From Eubacteriaceae bacterium (GTDB lineage Bacteria > Bacillota > Clostridia > Eubacteriales > Anaerofustaceae): a DNA stretch of 64,000 nucleotides. Positions within the stretch are counted from its first letter, which is position 1, and every line of letters starts with the position of its first letter. The notes under the pieces are model-generated. The model was not told the DNA's origin, made no database searches, and worked only from the letters and a program-made list of their open reading frames with translations. Made by a program: the position numbers and the translations under genes. The stretch is from positions 62,001 through 126,000 of the forward strand of contig JAFXKY010000026.1 in the NCBI GenBank assembly GCA_017531485.1, given 5' to 3'. Below, one piece after another: positions 1 through 7,404 of the stretch.

Positions 1-411
1 GCTGATAGCTTCCGCCTGAGAGAGGTCGATACGTCCGTTGAGGAATGCCCTTTTTGTAAATTCTCCCGGCTGGGCAAGGCGCGCGCCCATACGCGTCACA
101 AGTTCGAGGACCCTTCTTACGGCGACGATACCGCCGTGGCAGTTTATTTCCGCAACGTCTTCCGCCGTAAAGGTATGGGGTGCAGGCATTTTTGACACCA
201 GGACCTCATCGAGGATATTTCCCTCTTCGTCGATGATATGGCCGTAGTGGATAGTATTCTTTCCCTGCTCAAGGAAATTCTTTCCGCCGGGGCGACGGAA
301 TATTTTATTTACAACTTCGAATGCATCCACTCCGCTTACACGGATTATGGAGATTCCGCCGTAACCTGTAGGGGTAGATATGGCGGCGATGGTATCGCGG
401 TAATAAAGCAT
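1..411 (-). CDS. mnmE: tRNA uridine-5-carboxymethylaminomethyl(34) synthesis GTPase MnmE, N-terminal part
   Basis: The minus strand reads into the window edge from an ATG at 411 preceded by AAAGGAGAAACC. The 137 visible residues begin [20 protein letters not shown] and include the conserved stretches [14 protein letters not shown] and [14 protein letters not shown], which belong to the N-terminal tetrahydrofolate-binding domain of MnmE. The family modifies U34 of certain tRNAs together with MnmG, in the cytoplasm. The GTPase domain and C-terminus lie outside the window. In many Firmicutes mnmE sits in one block with mnmG, rsmG and parAB next to oriC. Here parA is about 26 kb away, so the block is broken up. 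A TATAAT hexamer on the minus strand at 437-442 may be its -10. Confidence 0.93.
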   Translation of the reverse strand, partial: MLYYRDTIAAISTPTGYGGISIIRVSGVDAFEVVNKIFRRPGGKNFLEQGKNTIHYGHIIDEEGNILDEVLVSKMPAPHTFTAEDVAEINCHGGIVAVRRVLELVTRMGARLAQPGEFTKRAFLNGRIDLSQAEAIS

Positions 412-614
412 GGTTTCTCCTTTATATTAAGGGTATATTATAATGTATTTCTAACAAATCATTTTAACAAATTCCCGGCAAGTAGTCAATATTTTCGGGA
501 AATAGTCAGGGAAATAATTTATGGTATTTTAAATTTCTGTTCCACGTGCATGGTTATCATCCGCATTTTTAATACTGTTTACATCTTCACTCCCGCCCAC
601 CTCCCCCGCGCCGG

Positions 615-843
615 GATCAAGGCTTCGCCTTGATCAGCCCGTGGCTCCGCCACGGGCTGCGGCTGTGCGGGCACAGCCGCGCGGCGCGGCCGCCGCCGTA
701 AAATCCGCGAAGCGGATTTTGCCGAAGGCTTCGCCTTCGGCGGCTCAGCGCGAAGCGCTGAGCACGGCGGCGGGGATATGGGTGGGCCGCGGCGGCTGCG
801 AAGCAGGGGAGCGATCTTAATTCATAAAAGCGCAAGCTTTTAT
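615..843. repeat. Cluster of back-to-back short perfect hairpins
   Basis: The 525-bp gap between mnmE and the rhomboid-like gene holds a run of perfect inverted repeats: 615-635 (9-bp stem, loop TTC), 636-658 (10 bp, loop TCC), 659-680 (10 bp, loop GG), 681-696 (6 bp, loop CGGC), 700-720 (9 bp, loop GAA), 721-741 (9 bp, loop TTC) and 743-763 (9 bp, loop GAA). Weaker ones follow at 796-806 and 824-843 (8 bp, GCAA loop). The first seven are separated by at most three bases. No coding sequence is credible across it. A segment at 784-813 recurs inverted at 54998-55030. Function unknown. It could be a structured RNA or a pile-up of small palindromic repeats. Confidence 0.8.
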
Positions 844-890
844 ACCTTATTTTCCACCGGATATGATCTGCGCAAAATATGACATTCATA

Positions 891-917
891 TAAAAATGAC
901 TGCCGTTTCCGACAGCC
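891..917 (-). terminator. Terminator of the rhomboid-like gene
   Basis: On the minus strand, 7-bp stem GGCTGTC/GGCAGTC (one wobble) with a 6-base loop, followed by ATTTTTA. It lies 20 bp past the stop codon at 937. Confidence 0.6.
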
Positions 918-936
918 TGTGGTTCATAGATTATTT

Positions 937-1590
937 TTAATCGCGCATCTTCTTCTGAAAATCTTTTCTTCTCTTGTAAGCCTTAATTCCGTCGCGGATC
1001 TCGGGACCGAAGAAGAGGATGATTCCGCCGAAAGGTGCGAGGATGGTGATCGCGCTTGCTATATCCAGCCACATTATCGCCCTGACCACGTCGATTACGA
1101 TGAGTACAAGATCGAAAAACGCGAGATACCTTACTTCAACAGGTAAGATGAAGAACAGCAGGATCTGATAGTTCGGGTAATAGTAAGCGAAGACAAGGAA
1201 CATACACATATATACATAATATCCCGTATACGCTCCGCCGAAGATCAGCGCGGAAATAACCGTAAATGCGGCGCAGGTGATATAGTATAAATTAAACCTC
1301 GCCGTTCCCATAAGGTTTTCGAGGGCACTTCCGAGAGTGTAATAAAGCATAAGTGAAAACAGTATCCAGAATATGCTGTCTGTCTGCGGAATAAACAAAA
1401 ACGTCACAAGGCGCCATATCTGAAACTTGCCGAAGATGAGGCTTCTGTCGAGATATAAAAACGGCGTGAGTCTGCCGCCTGTGAGTGTATCAACGATGAA
1501 CACTATCATCGTTATGAGGCACACATGCTGCATGAGGTTCTTTATGCCGAAGTTTCTGTGTTTGCGGGCAAAATCATCAATAAAATTCAT
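937..1590 (-). CDS. Rhomboid-superfamily membrane protein, apparently non-catalytic
   Basis: A 217-aa protein with about six hydrophobic segments. Residues around 58-70 read IWRLVTFLFIP, like the WR motif region that opens rhomboid and Derlin proteins, followed by a hydrophobic helix ending YTLGSALENLMGTARFNLYY. In active rhomboid proteases the fourth helix carries GxSG and the sixth a histidine. Here the matching stretch reads GGAYTGYYVYM and I see no serine or late histidine in position, so it is more like a Derlin or iRhom pseudoprotease. The C-terminus is basic (KRRKDFQKK), presumably cytoplasmic. The ATG at 1590 has an upstream GGAGGAAAG. It stands alone, with its own terminator. Family assignment is by pattern only and the role is unknown. 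Confidence 0.65.
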   Translation of the reverse strand: MNFIDDFARKHRNFGIKNLMQHVCLITMIVFIVDTLTGGRLTPFLYLDRSLIFGKFQIWRLVTFLFIPQTDSIFWILFSLMLYYTLGSALENLMGTARFNLYYITCAAFTVISALIFGGAYTGYYVYMCMFLVFAYYYPNYQILLFFILPVEVRYLAFFDLVLIVIDVVRAIMWLDIASAITILAPFGGIILFFGPEIRDGIKAYKRRKDFQKKMRD

Positions 1591-1714
1591 ATCTTTCCTC
1601 CATATGAGAATATAATATTACATTTTCTTCCGGTTTCATAGTCTTTTCGTTTAAATAATATATTTTTGGCACGTAAAGACATCTGCATTACGTATTTTTT
1701 ATCATTACACTCTT

Positions 1715-1739
1715 GTCATTACAGCTTTTCAGTAATGAC
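1715..1739. repeat. GTCATTAC inverted repeat in a GTAATGA-rich spacer
   Basis: The 156-bp spacer after the QueG-like gene contains five GTAATGA/TCATTAC copies. Two form an 8-bp stem (1715-1722 with 1732-1739). No T-run follows on either strand, so a terminator role is doubtful. A close relative of 1731-1750 occurs at 15178-15197. Confidence 0.4.
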
Positions 1740-1746
1740 ATCATCA

Positions 1747-2424
1747 TTACAATCTCTTGTTTTTCTTCCCTTTCGGGCAGACCTGCATACAGATTCCGCA
1801 TACAAAGCCGTTTCCGATGTGGGAGAAGTAGTTTTTCATGAACTCACTGCATGCGCGAGGGTCATAAAGGTCGTTTCTCTCCATACCTGCGTACCAGTTT
1901 TTACCTGTCTGTGCGCTTGCGGAGCAGTTTCTGACACACAGATTACATTCTCCGCACTCACTCTCCGTTTTAGGTATTCCGACGATCAGCGGTGCGTTTG
2001 TGAGGACCGTACCGATGCGAAGGCGCGGTCCGAAGTCGTCATGAACGAACAGTCCGCTCTTTCCGATATATCCCCTGCCGCTTCTCGTCGCCGCCGTCTT
2101 ATGAGGAAACATACCGCGGTATTCTTCCCTTTCGCCGACGCTCTGGGAGGAAGAAACAGTAAGGGCCTTATATCCGCTGTCTTCGATAAGGGTGGCAACT
2201 CTCAGCGTCAGGTCGTTTATGAGAGTATTGACGGATTTATAGTGAGAATAGTATTCATAAGTAGGTTTATCGGTTATTTCATCCACAACTCCGTCCAGAA
2301 GTCTGACGAAGATGCTGACGGCGTATTTATATCCGTAATCGTTAAGTCCTTCCACGTCGGAAAACCCGATGTCCGCCGCGCCGAAGGTCTTTGCAAGAGA
2401 TGTTATCTTATCATTCAGATTCAT
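1747..2424 (-). CDS. QueG-like double [4Fe-4S] protein
   Basis: A 225-aa protein related to epoxyqueuosine reductase (QueG). The C-terminal third has a first cluster motif CGECNLCVRNC near residue 165 and a second CGICMQVCP near 212. The central stretch GYIGKSGLFVHDDFGPRLRIGTVLT matches the QueG family signature region. QueG itself is usually above 300 residues with C-terminal HEAT-like repeats. This shorter form lacks those repeats, so queuosine synthesis is not certain and a related uncharacterised reductase is possible. Its ATG at 2424 lies inside the end of comEC (14-bp overlap), so the two are co-transcribed and probably translationally coupled. Confidence 0.75.
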   Translation of the reverse strand: MNLNDKITSLAKTFGAADIGFSDVEGLNDYGYKYAVSIFVRLLDGVVDEITDKPTYEYYSHYKSVNTLINDLTLRVATLIEDSGYKALTVSSSQSVGEREEYRGMFPHKTAATRSGRGYIGKSGLFVHDDFGPRLRIGTVLTNAPLIVGIPKTESECGECNLCVRNCSASAQTGKNWYAGMERNDLYDPRACSEFMKNYFSHIGNGFVCGICMQVCPKGKKNKRL

Positions 2425-4783
2425 ATATCTTTCTCCATTTTCCCATATAGCTCATTATATCATACTTTCCGCCGCCATGGGATATGATTTTTATAAGTCC
2501 CGATTGGTCCGTCCTGAAAATATCGACGTCTATATATTCAAGGGAAGAGATGAACTTTTCATTCGGAAGACCGTACCCGTTATTTCCCACACTTATTATT
2601 ACCACATCCGTAAACAGCCTGAGTCTGAATTCGTCCGTCTTAAAGTCAGAACCGTGATGTGCGGATTTCAGGATATCGTATTCGAGGGAAAAGCTTCCGG
2701 CATTTTCCGTTACGGTCATTTCCGCATTCTTATCCCCGTCAGCCATAAAGAGATATCTCACTCCGCCTAATATCACTTCCGATATTATGGAAGAGTCGTT
2801 CTGCGAAGAATACTTTTTATCTATATCCGGGCTGAGGATATTTATTTCGCAGTCATAATATTCAAGGCTCTCGCCGCGGTAAAGGCTTTTGACCTGAACA
2901 TCATACATATCCGCAAGGGCGCATATCTCATAATACAGTTTTCCTCCGTCATTATTGGCGAAGATCACATCAATGGGTATCTCACCAATGAGGGAAAGTA
3001 TACCTTCCGAATGGTCCGCATCGGAGTGGGTGGAGATTATGGCGTTTATTTTTCTTATACCTGTCTTTTTAAGGTAAGGCAGGATGACGTCGTTTGCCGT
3101 ATCGCCGCCATAAAATCCTCCGCCGCTGTCGATGAGGATACATTCATTCTTTTCCGTCACTATCACGGCGCAGTCCCCGAAGCCCACATCCAGAAAGCTG
3201 ACGTAAGGATCTTTCGGCGGAAAGTACTTACAGCATTCAGCTCCGACTGTAAGAATAATCAGTGCAGAGGCAAGGAATATACTGCGTTTGTCCGGCAGTC
3301 TTACATATCCCGTAAGAAGTAAGACCATAAGATAATATATTACCGTCGTCGCAAAACCGAAAAAGCCGGAAGTGACGTTCATAACGCTCAGTTTCGCTGC
3401 AATACCGCTCGCATAAGCCACACCCGAAAGGAGAATATCACATACGGGCAGAATCAGAGGCGAAGACACCGGAATAGCGAGAGTCATTATCCCGAGGTTC
3501 AGGCAAAGGGAGAGGACGTGGACGAAGATAAGGTTGAATATCACGCTCATGAGAGTACTTTCCCCGAAGATGATGACGCTTACGGGCAGTATCCCGAGCT
3601 GAGCGGAGATGCTGACAGAGATGAGGGATAAAATATATTCAGAAAGGTGAAGTCTTTCCTTATATTTTCTCAGTAACATACTTACCGGCGGGTTAAAGAG
3701 AGATATGCTCACAACGGAAAGATAAGAAAGAATAAATCCTGCACCGAGAATTACAAACGGGCAGAATACCATACTTATAAGCGCTATCATCCCAAGCGCA
3801 GTCAGGGTGTCGTATCTTCCGCGGAGAAATTTGTTTTCCGAAACGGAGGATGACAGCATTATCAGAAACGCCGCCCTTATGCAGGAAACGGAAAATCCGC
3901 TGAGAGCGATATAGTAAATGATGAAAATTACGGGAACGAACCTTGTTATTCTTTTCAGCAGTTTATTTTTCGTTTTAATGCGTGATATGAGCATCATAAA
4001 AAATGAATATATTATTCCAACATGAAGCCCCGACACGGCGAGGACGTGAGAAATTCCGAGGATGCGGAAGTTGTCCGTAACAGCCATGTCTGTCTCCTTT
4101 GAAGAAAACATTATTCCCTTCAAAAGACCTGACGTGAGTTCACTCATATATTTATCAAGTGTCTTTTCAAAAGCATATCTCACGGACAGGATCTTTTCAT
4201 ACCCAAACGGGAGCTTTCCGTCTGATATATGCTTTACATCCTCATCTTCTGCAGATACAGTAAAGAAAACATTTTCGCTGAGGAGATAATTTTTATAATC
4301 ATATCCGCCGGGAGTTGTCTTTCCGCGGACAGCTTTCATATTTCCCGTTATTTCATAAATACTTCCCGGATATATCTTCACGGGAAGGTCTGTCTTATAT
4401 ATGTATACAAATATCCTCTCGCCGTCTTTTATTCCGAGGGTATCATCTGAATACTCTGCCGCGGCGAGAAATTTGATTCTTTCAACGTTTTCTTCCGGAT
4501 AAGAAAGAGCTTTTAAAATATATGTCCCTCCGGACGCTCTTCCTGAGAGTTCTTCCGCGCGGATGTTTAATATACACCCGCGGGAAATTATAAACAGGGA
4601 TATTACGGAAAGAAAGATACTGACTGTTTTCTTGTCGGAATAAATGAGTGAAAAGATAATGGCGGCGAAGATGAGAATATAAGAAAGCAAATATGAATAA
4701 AGGCTCATGGCGACACACAAAGAGCAGATAAGGGCAAAATACACTATCGGGCGTTTATTCATAACTTCTGCGGCGGTCTTCAT
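2411..4783 (-). CDS. comEC: DNA internalisation channel protein ComEC/Rec2
   Basis: A 790-aa protein with the full three-part ComEC layout: an N-terminal multi-helix segment and DUF4131-like region (about 1-180), the Competence domain with many membrane helices containing HVLAVSGLHVGI (about 185-490), and a C-terminal metallo-beta-lactamase domain (about 525-770) with DVGFGDCAVI, the metal motif HSDADH and later AHHGSD. The family moves single-stranded DNA through the membrane during transformation. The lactamase domain may degrade the non-transported strand. Start ATG at 4783 follows GGAGAAG. It has its own promoter and heads a two-gene operon with the QueG-like gene. No other competence genes are in the window. 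Confidence 0.95.
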   Translation of the reverse strand: MKTAAEVMNKRPIVYFALICSLCVAMSLYSYLLSYILIFAAIIFSLIYSDKKTVSIFLSVISLFIISRGCILNIRAEELSGRASGGTYILKALSYPEENVERIKFLAAAEYSDDTLGIKDGERIFVYIYKTDLPVKIYPGSIYEITGNMKAVRGKTTPGGYDYKNYLLSENVFFTVSAEDEDVKHISDGKLPFGYEKILSVRYAFEKTLDKYMSELTSGLLKGIMFSSKETDMAVTDNFRILGISHVLAVSGLHVGIIYSFFMMLISRIKTKNKLLKRITRFVPVIFIIYYIALSGFSVSCIRAAFLIMLSSSVSENKFLRGRYDTLTALGMIALISMVFCPFVILGAGFILSYLSVVSISLFNPPVSMLLRKYKERLHLSEYILSLISVSISAQLGILPVSVIIFGESTLMSVIFNLIFVHVLSLCLNLGIMTLAIPVSSPLILPVCDILLSGVAYASGIAAKLSVMNVTSGFFGFATTVIYYLMVLLLTGYVRLPDKRSIFLASALIILTVGAECCKYFPPKDPYVSFLDVGFGDCAVIVTEKNECILIDSGGGFYGGDTANDVILPYLKKTGIRKINAIISTHSDADHSEGILSLIGEIPIDVIFANNDGGKLYYEICALADMYDVQVKSLYRGESLEYYDCEINILSPDIDKKYSSQNDSSIISEVILGGVRYLFMADGDKNAEMTVTENAGSFSLEYDILKSAHHGSDFKTDEFRLRLFTDVVIISVGNNGYGLPNEKFISSLEYIDVDIFRTDQSGLIKIISHGGGKYDIMSYMGKWRKIYESE

Positions 4784-4814
4784 ATCTTCTCCATAAAAAT
4801 GTCGGTTTTTGTCA

Positions 4815-4843
4815 ATTATACCCGATTCTTACGTGATGCTCAA
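4815..4843 (-). promoter_or_regulatory. Promoter of comEC
   Basis: On the minus strand, TTGAGC (4838-4843), a 17-bp spacer and TATAAT (4815-4820), about 30 bp upstream of the ATG at 4783. A vegetative sigma-type promoter by sequence. Confidence 0.75.
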
Positions 4844-4954
4844 TGAAAAACAAAGACATGAAAATAAAAAAAAAGAGATATCTTATATATCCCCCTGCAA
4901 AGAATTAAATATATATTAAAGATGCAATGTACACTTGCATCTGCTTTACGCAAG

Positions 4955-4980
4955 AAAAAAACGGAGATAACTCCGTTTGC
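4955..4980 (-). terminator. Terminator of the fMet-Met-Glu tRNA operon
   Basis: Minus-strand stem AAACGGAG/CTCCGTTT with a TTAT loop and a run of T, 10 bp past the CCA end of tRNA-Glu. Confidence 0.85.
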
Positions 4981-4989
4981 TGTCTAAGA

Positions 4990-5064
4990 TGGTGACCCCT
5001 AGGGGAATCGAACCCCTGTTACCGCCGTGAAAGGGCGATGTCTTGACCGCTTGACCAAGGGGCC
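4990..5064 (-). tRNA. tRNA-Glu (anticodon TTC)
   Basis: 75 nt with encoded CCA. The acceptor GGCCCCT pairs with AGGGGTC (one G-T wobble), the anticodon loop is CTTTCAC and the T loop is TTCGATT. Last gene of a three-tRNA operon. Confidence 0.95.
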
Positions 5065-5071
5065 ACAAAAA

Positions 5072-5148
5072 TGGTGGCGGAGGAGGGATTTGAACCCCCG
5101 ACACTGCGGGTATGAACCGCATGCTCTAGCCAACTGAGCTACTCAGCC
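5072..5148 (-). tRNA. tRNA-Met, elongator (anticodon CAT)
   Basis: 77 nt with encoded CCA. The anticodon loop is TTCATAC, typical of elongator methionine tRNA rather than Ile2 or initiator. The acceptor 5' strand GGCTGAG against 3' CTCCGCC leaves a T4-C69 mismatch. The usual sequence would be GGCGGAG. All other stems pair well, so it is probably functional. The mismatch is worth checking against related genomes. Confidence 0.92.
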
Positions 5149-5164
5149 ATAATATGTGAAACTT

Positions 5165-5240
5165 TGGTTGCGGGGGCAGGACTTGAACCTACAACCTCCG
5201 GGTTATGAGCCCGACGAGCTGCCAATTGCTCCACCCCGCG
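5165..5240 (-). tRNA. tRNA-fMet, initiator (anticodon CAT)
   Basis: 76 nt with encoded CCA. Has the initiator marks: an unpaired C1-A72 end (CGCGGGG/CCCCGCA) and three G-C pairs closing the anticodon stem around CTCATAA. First gene of the operon. Confidence 0.95.
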
Positions 5241-5251
5241 ACAGCAATAGT

Positions 5252-5280
5252 AGTATATCAAAGACTTTACTGTCTGTCAA
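5252..5280 (-). promoter_or_regulatory. Promoter of the fMet-Met-Glu tRNA operon
   Basis: Minus strand: perfect TTGACA (5275-5280), 17-bp spacer, TATACT (5252-5257). The -10 ends 12 bp before the first tRNA base, as expected for a strong stable-RNA promoter. Confidence 0.9.
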
Positions 5281-5394
5281 GCTTTTTTTTTATTTTTTTA
5301 AATATTTTTTTCGTGCCTCCGAAGCGGCTTTACGTTTGCAATTATACACCAAAAGTGTTATTATTGCAATAACATTTTTCAGGAGGATAAAAAT

Positions 5395-6084
5395 ATGTTT
5401 GGAAGTGCAGTAAACGCCCTTGCGGTCGTCCTCGGAGGCGGAGTGGGGCTTATGGTAAAAAGGGGGCTTCCGGAGAAAGTTTCCGATGCTCTGATAAATG
5501 CGCTTGGGTTATGCGTATTATACATAGGCATCAGCGGATGTTTCGAAGGGCAGAATCCGCTTATTGCGATAATCTCCATGGCGGTGGGAACATTCATCGG
5601 TTCTGTCATAGATCTTGATCATCGTCTTTCATCATTCGCGGAAGGTCTGGAAAAGAAGTTCGTGAAAAACAATCAGAAAAACTCCCCTTCCCTTGCGGAA
5701 GGATTCGTCACCACGACGATGCTCGTATGTGTCGGAGCGATGGCTGTCGTAGGTTCCATTCAGAGCGGGCTCAGCGGGGACAATTCCACTCTCTTTTCCA
5801 AGGCGGTCATTGACGGCATCAGTTGCATAGTTCTCGGTTCGACCCTCGGAGCGGGAGTCATGCTTGCGGCAGTTCCGTTATTTATATATCAGGGAGGCAT
5901 CGCCGCTTTGGCAGGATATCTTGCGCCGTATCTCACTCAGGGCGCTCTTATGGGCGAGATAACGTGTGTGGGAAGCCTGATGATAATAGCCATCGCCCTG
6001 AACATGATGAAGATAACGGATATAAAGGTCATGAACATGCTGCCGGGGATAATAATACCGGTATTTCTCTGCATGGTGATGTAA
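5395..6084 (+). CDS. DUF554 family membrane protein (YdfK/YqgA type)
   Basis: A 229-aa very hydrophobic protein with about six membrane segments. The opening FGSAVNALAVVLGGGVGLMVKRGLP and the motif GTFIGSVIDLDHRL followed by FAEGFVTTTMLVCVGAMAVVGS-type sequence are characteristic of DUF554. Function is unknown; members are proposed to be transporters. Start ATG at 5395 follows AGGAGG at a normal distance. It is monocistronic, lies between two minus-strand tRNA operons, and is followed by a long hairpin at 6121-6152. Confidence 0.9.
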   Translation: MFGSAVNALAVVLGGGVGLMVKRGLPEKVSDALINALGLCVLYIGISGCFEGQNPLIAIISMAVGTFIGSVIDLDHRLSSFAEGLEKKFVKNNQKNSPSLAEGFVTTTMLVCVGAMAVVGSIQSGLSGDNSTLFSKAVIDGISCIVLGSTLGAGVMLAAVPLFIYQGGIAALAGYLAPYLTQGALMGEITCVGSLMIIAIALNMMKITDIKVMNMLPGIIIPVFLCMVM

Positions 6085-6120
6085 AAATATCTTTGCGCAC
6101 TTTATACCCTTATCATGGGG

Positions 6121-6152
6121 ATATACGTCTTCGGAATCACGAAGGCGTATAT
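6121..6152 (+). terminator. Probable terminator of the DUF554 gene
   Basis: 13-bp stem ATATACGTCTTCG/CGAAGGCGTATAT (one wobble) with a 6-base loop. The following tract is AT-rich but not a pure T-run, so efficiency is uncertain. Confidence 0.5.
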
Positions 6153-6159
6153 TTATATA

Positions 6160-6188
6160 AAGAAAAAAGAAGTCATTACGACTTCTTT
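6160..6188 (-). terminator. Terminator of the Pro-Ile2 tRNA operon
   Basis: Minus-strand 9-bp stem AAAGAAGTC/GACTTCTTT, then a T-run, 12 bp past tRNA-Ile2. Confidence 0.8.
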
Positions 6189-6199
6189 GATTTACAATA

Positions 6200-6276
6200 T
6201 GGTGGGCCTTCAGGGACTTGAACCCCGGACAAACCGGTTATGAGCCGGTCGCTCTAACCAACTGAGCTAAAAGCCC
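6200..6276 (-). tRNA. tRNA-Ile2 (anticodon CAT, presumed lysidine)
   Basis: 77 nt with encoded CCA. The acceptor GGGCTTT and the CTCATAA loop resemble bacterial Ile2 tRNAs whose C34 is changed to lysidine by TilS to read AUA. It differs clearly from the elongator Met at 5072-5148. The Ile2 identity is inference from overall likeness. Confidence 0.8.
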
Positions 6277-6288
6277 GCGTGACGAACT

Positions 6289-6366
6289 TGGTCGAGGTGA
6301 AGGGATTCGAACCCCCGGCCCCCTGGTCCCAAACCAGGTGCGCTAGCCAAGCTGCGCTACACCTCG
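6289..6366 (-). tRNA. tRNA-Pro (anticodon TGG)
   Basis: 78 nt with encoded CCA. The acceptor CGAGGTG pairs with CACCTCG, and the anticodon arm CTGG-TTTGGGA-CCAG gives TGG. First gene of the two-tRNA operon. Confidence 0.95.
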
Positions 6367-6378
6367 ATACGCCTAAAT

Positions 6379-6407
6379 ATAATACATCTTTCAAAGCCGT
6401 TTGTCAA
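6379..6407 (-). promoter_or_regulatory. Promoter of the Pro-Ile2 tRNA operon
   Basis: Minus strand: TTGACA (6402-6407), 17-bp spacer, TATTAT (6379-6384), 13 bp upstream of tRNA-Pro. Confidence 0.88.
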
Positions 6408-6531
6408 TAGAATTTGGTATTTTTTAAGTTTATATTTTATGTGTTGTTTCAATGCATTTAAGTAAATCATGGGATATAAATTATTATATGACGGGAAAAG
6501 GGATATTATTCAATAATATACAGGAAAAATA

Positions 6532-6560
6532 TTGACTTTTTATATTTAAATAAATACAAT
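6532..6560 (+). promoter_or_regulatory. Promoter of proBA
   Basis: TTGACT (6532-6537), 17-bp spacer, TACAAT (6555-6560), about 50 bp upstream of proB. No operator or T-box was recognised in the short leader. Confidence 0.8.
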
Positions 6561-6610
6561 ACTCATTACAGGTATATTACGCCTGAAAGAAGGGACAAAG
6601 GTAAAATAAA

Positions 6611-7402
6611 ATGACTGACTTCAGAAATTATCAGAACATCGTAATCAAAGTAGGTACCTCCACCCTTGCGCACAGCACGGGAATGGTAAATCTCAGAAAC
6701 ATGGAGCTTCTCACGAAGGTCATCGCGGACATCAAGAACATGGGCAAACACATCATCCTCGTTTCCAGCGGAGCTATCGGAGTAGGATTCGGAAAGCTGG
6801 GAATGAAGTCACGACCTACGGACATCCCTTCAAAGCAGGCCGCGGCAGCAGTGGGACAGTGTGAGCTGATGTATTTATATGACAAATATTTCACGGAATA
6901 CAATCACACCGTCGCGCAGGTCCTCCTCACAGGGGACATCCTCGACAGCGCTGAAAGAACGCAGAACGTAATCAACACATTCGCAAGGCTTGAAGAAATG
7001 GGAGTTATCCCTATCGTAAATGAAAACGACACTGTTGCAACGGAAGAGATCGTCTTCGGTGACAACGACACTCTCTCCGCAATCGTTGCGACGCTTACGA
7101 AAGCCGATGCTCTCGTTATCCTCTCGGACATCGACGGAATGTACACCTCAAATCCGAAGACCGATCCGGATGCGACGCTCATTTCGGACATATATGAAAT
7201 AAATGATGACATCATCTCCCGTGCAGGCGGAAGCATCTCCGGGCTCGGAACAGGCGGAATGGAAACGAAAGTCCGTGCCGCAAGCATCACAACAAAGGAA
7301 GGCATTGATTGTTTCATCATCAGCGGAACGAACCCCATGGGGCTTTATGATCTCGTTGACGGCAAAAACATCGGAACGCATTTCCATTCGAAGAAGGAGT
7401 AA
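6611..7402 (+). CDS. proB: Glutamate 5-kinase
   Basis: 263 aa. Catalyses ATP-dependent phosphorylation of glutamate, the first step of proline synthesis. The amino-acid-kinase fold is complete: IVIKVGTSTL near the start, ILVSSGAIGVG, the substrate region IPIVNENDTV with FGDNDTLSAIVA, and GLGTGGMETKVRAA near the end. There is no C-terminal PUA domain, so it is the short form of the family. The ATG at 6611 follows AAAGGTAAAATAAA, a weak SD. proA follows two bases after the stop, forming a proBA operon. Confidence 0.96.
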   Translation: MTDFRNYQNIVIKVGTSTLAHSTGMVNLRNMELLTKVIADIKNMGKHIILVSSGAIGVGFGKLGMKSRPTDIPSKQAAAAVGQCELMYLYDKYFTEYNHTVAQVLLTGDILDSAERTQNVINTFARLEEMGVIPIVNENDTVATEEIVFGDNDTLSAIVATLTKADALVILSDIDGMYTSNPKTDPDATLISDIYEINDDIISRAGGSISGLGTGGMETKVRAASITTKEGIDCFIISGTNPMGLYDLVDGKNIGTHFHSKKE

Positions 7403-7404
7403 TT

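Noticed and set aside
617-889. Minus-strand ORF of 90 aa over the hairpin cluster
   Set aside because: Arginine/alanine-rich translation of palindromic GC-rich DNA, with no SD and no conserved feature.
1666-2487. Plus-strand ORF of 273 aa opposite the QueG-like gene
   Set aside because: Antisense to a gene with two clear Fe-S motifs, with no SD.
5318-5394. Possible riboswitch or leader RNA before the DUF554 gene
   Set aside because: Only about 75 bp of AT-rich sequence with no stable stem or known aptamer core.
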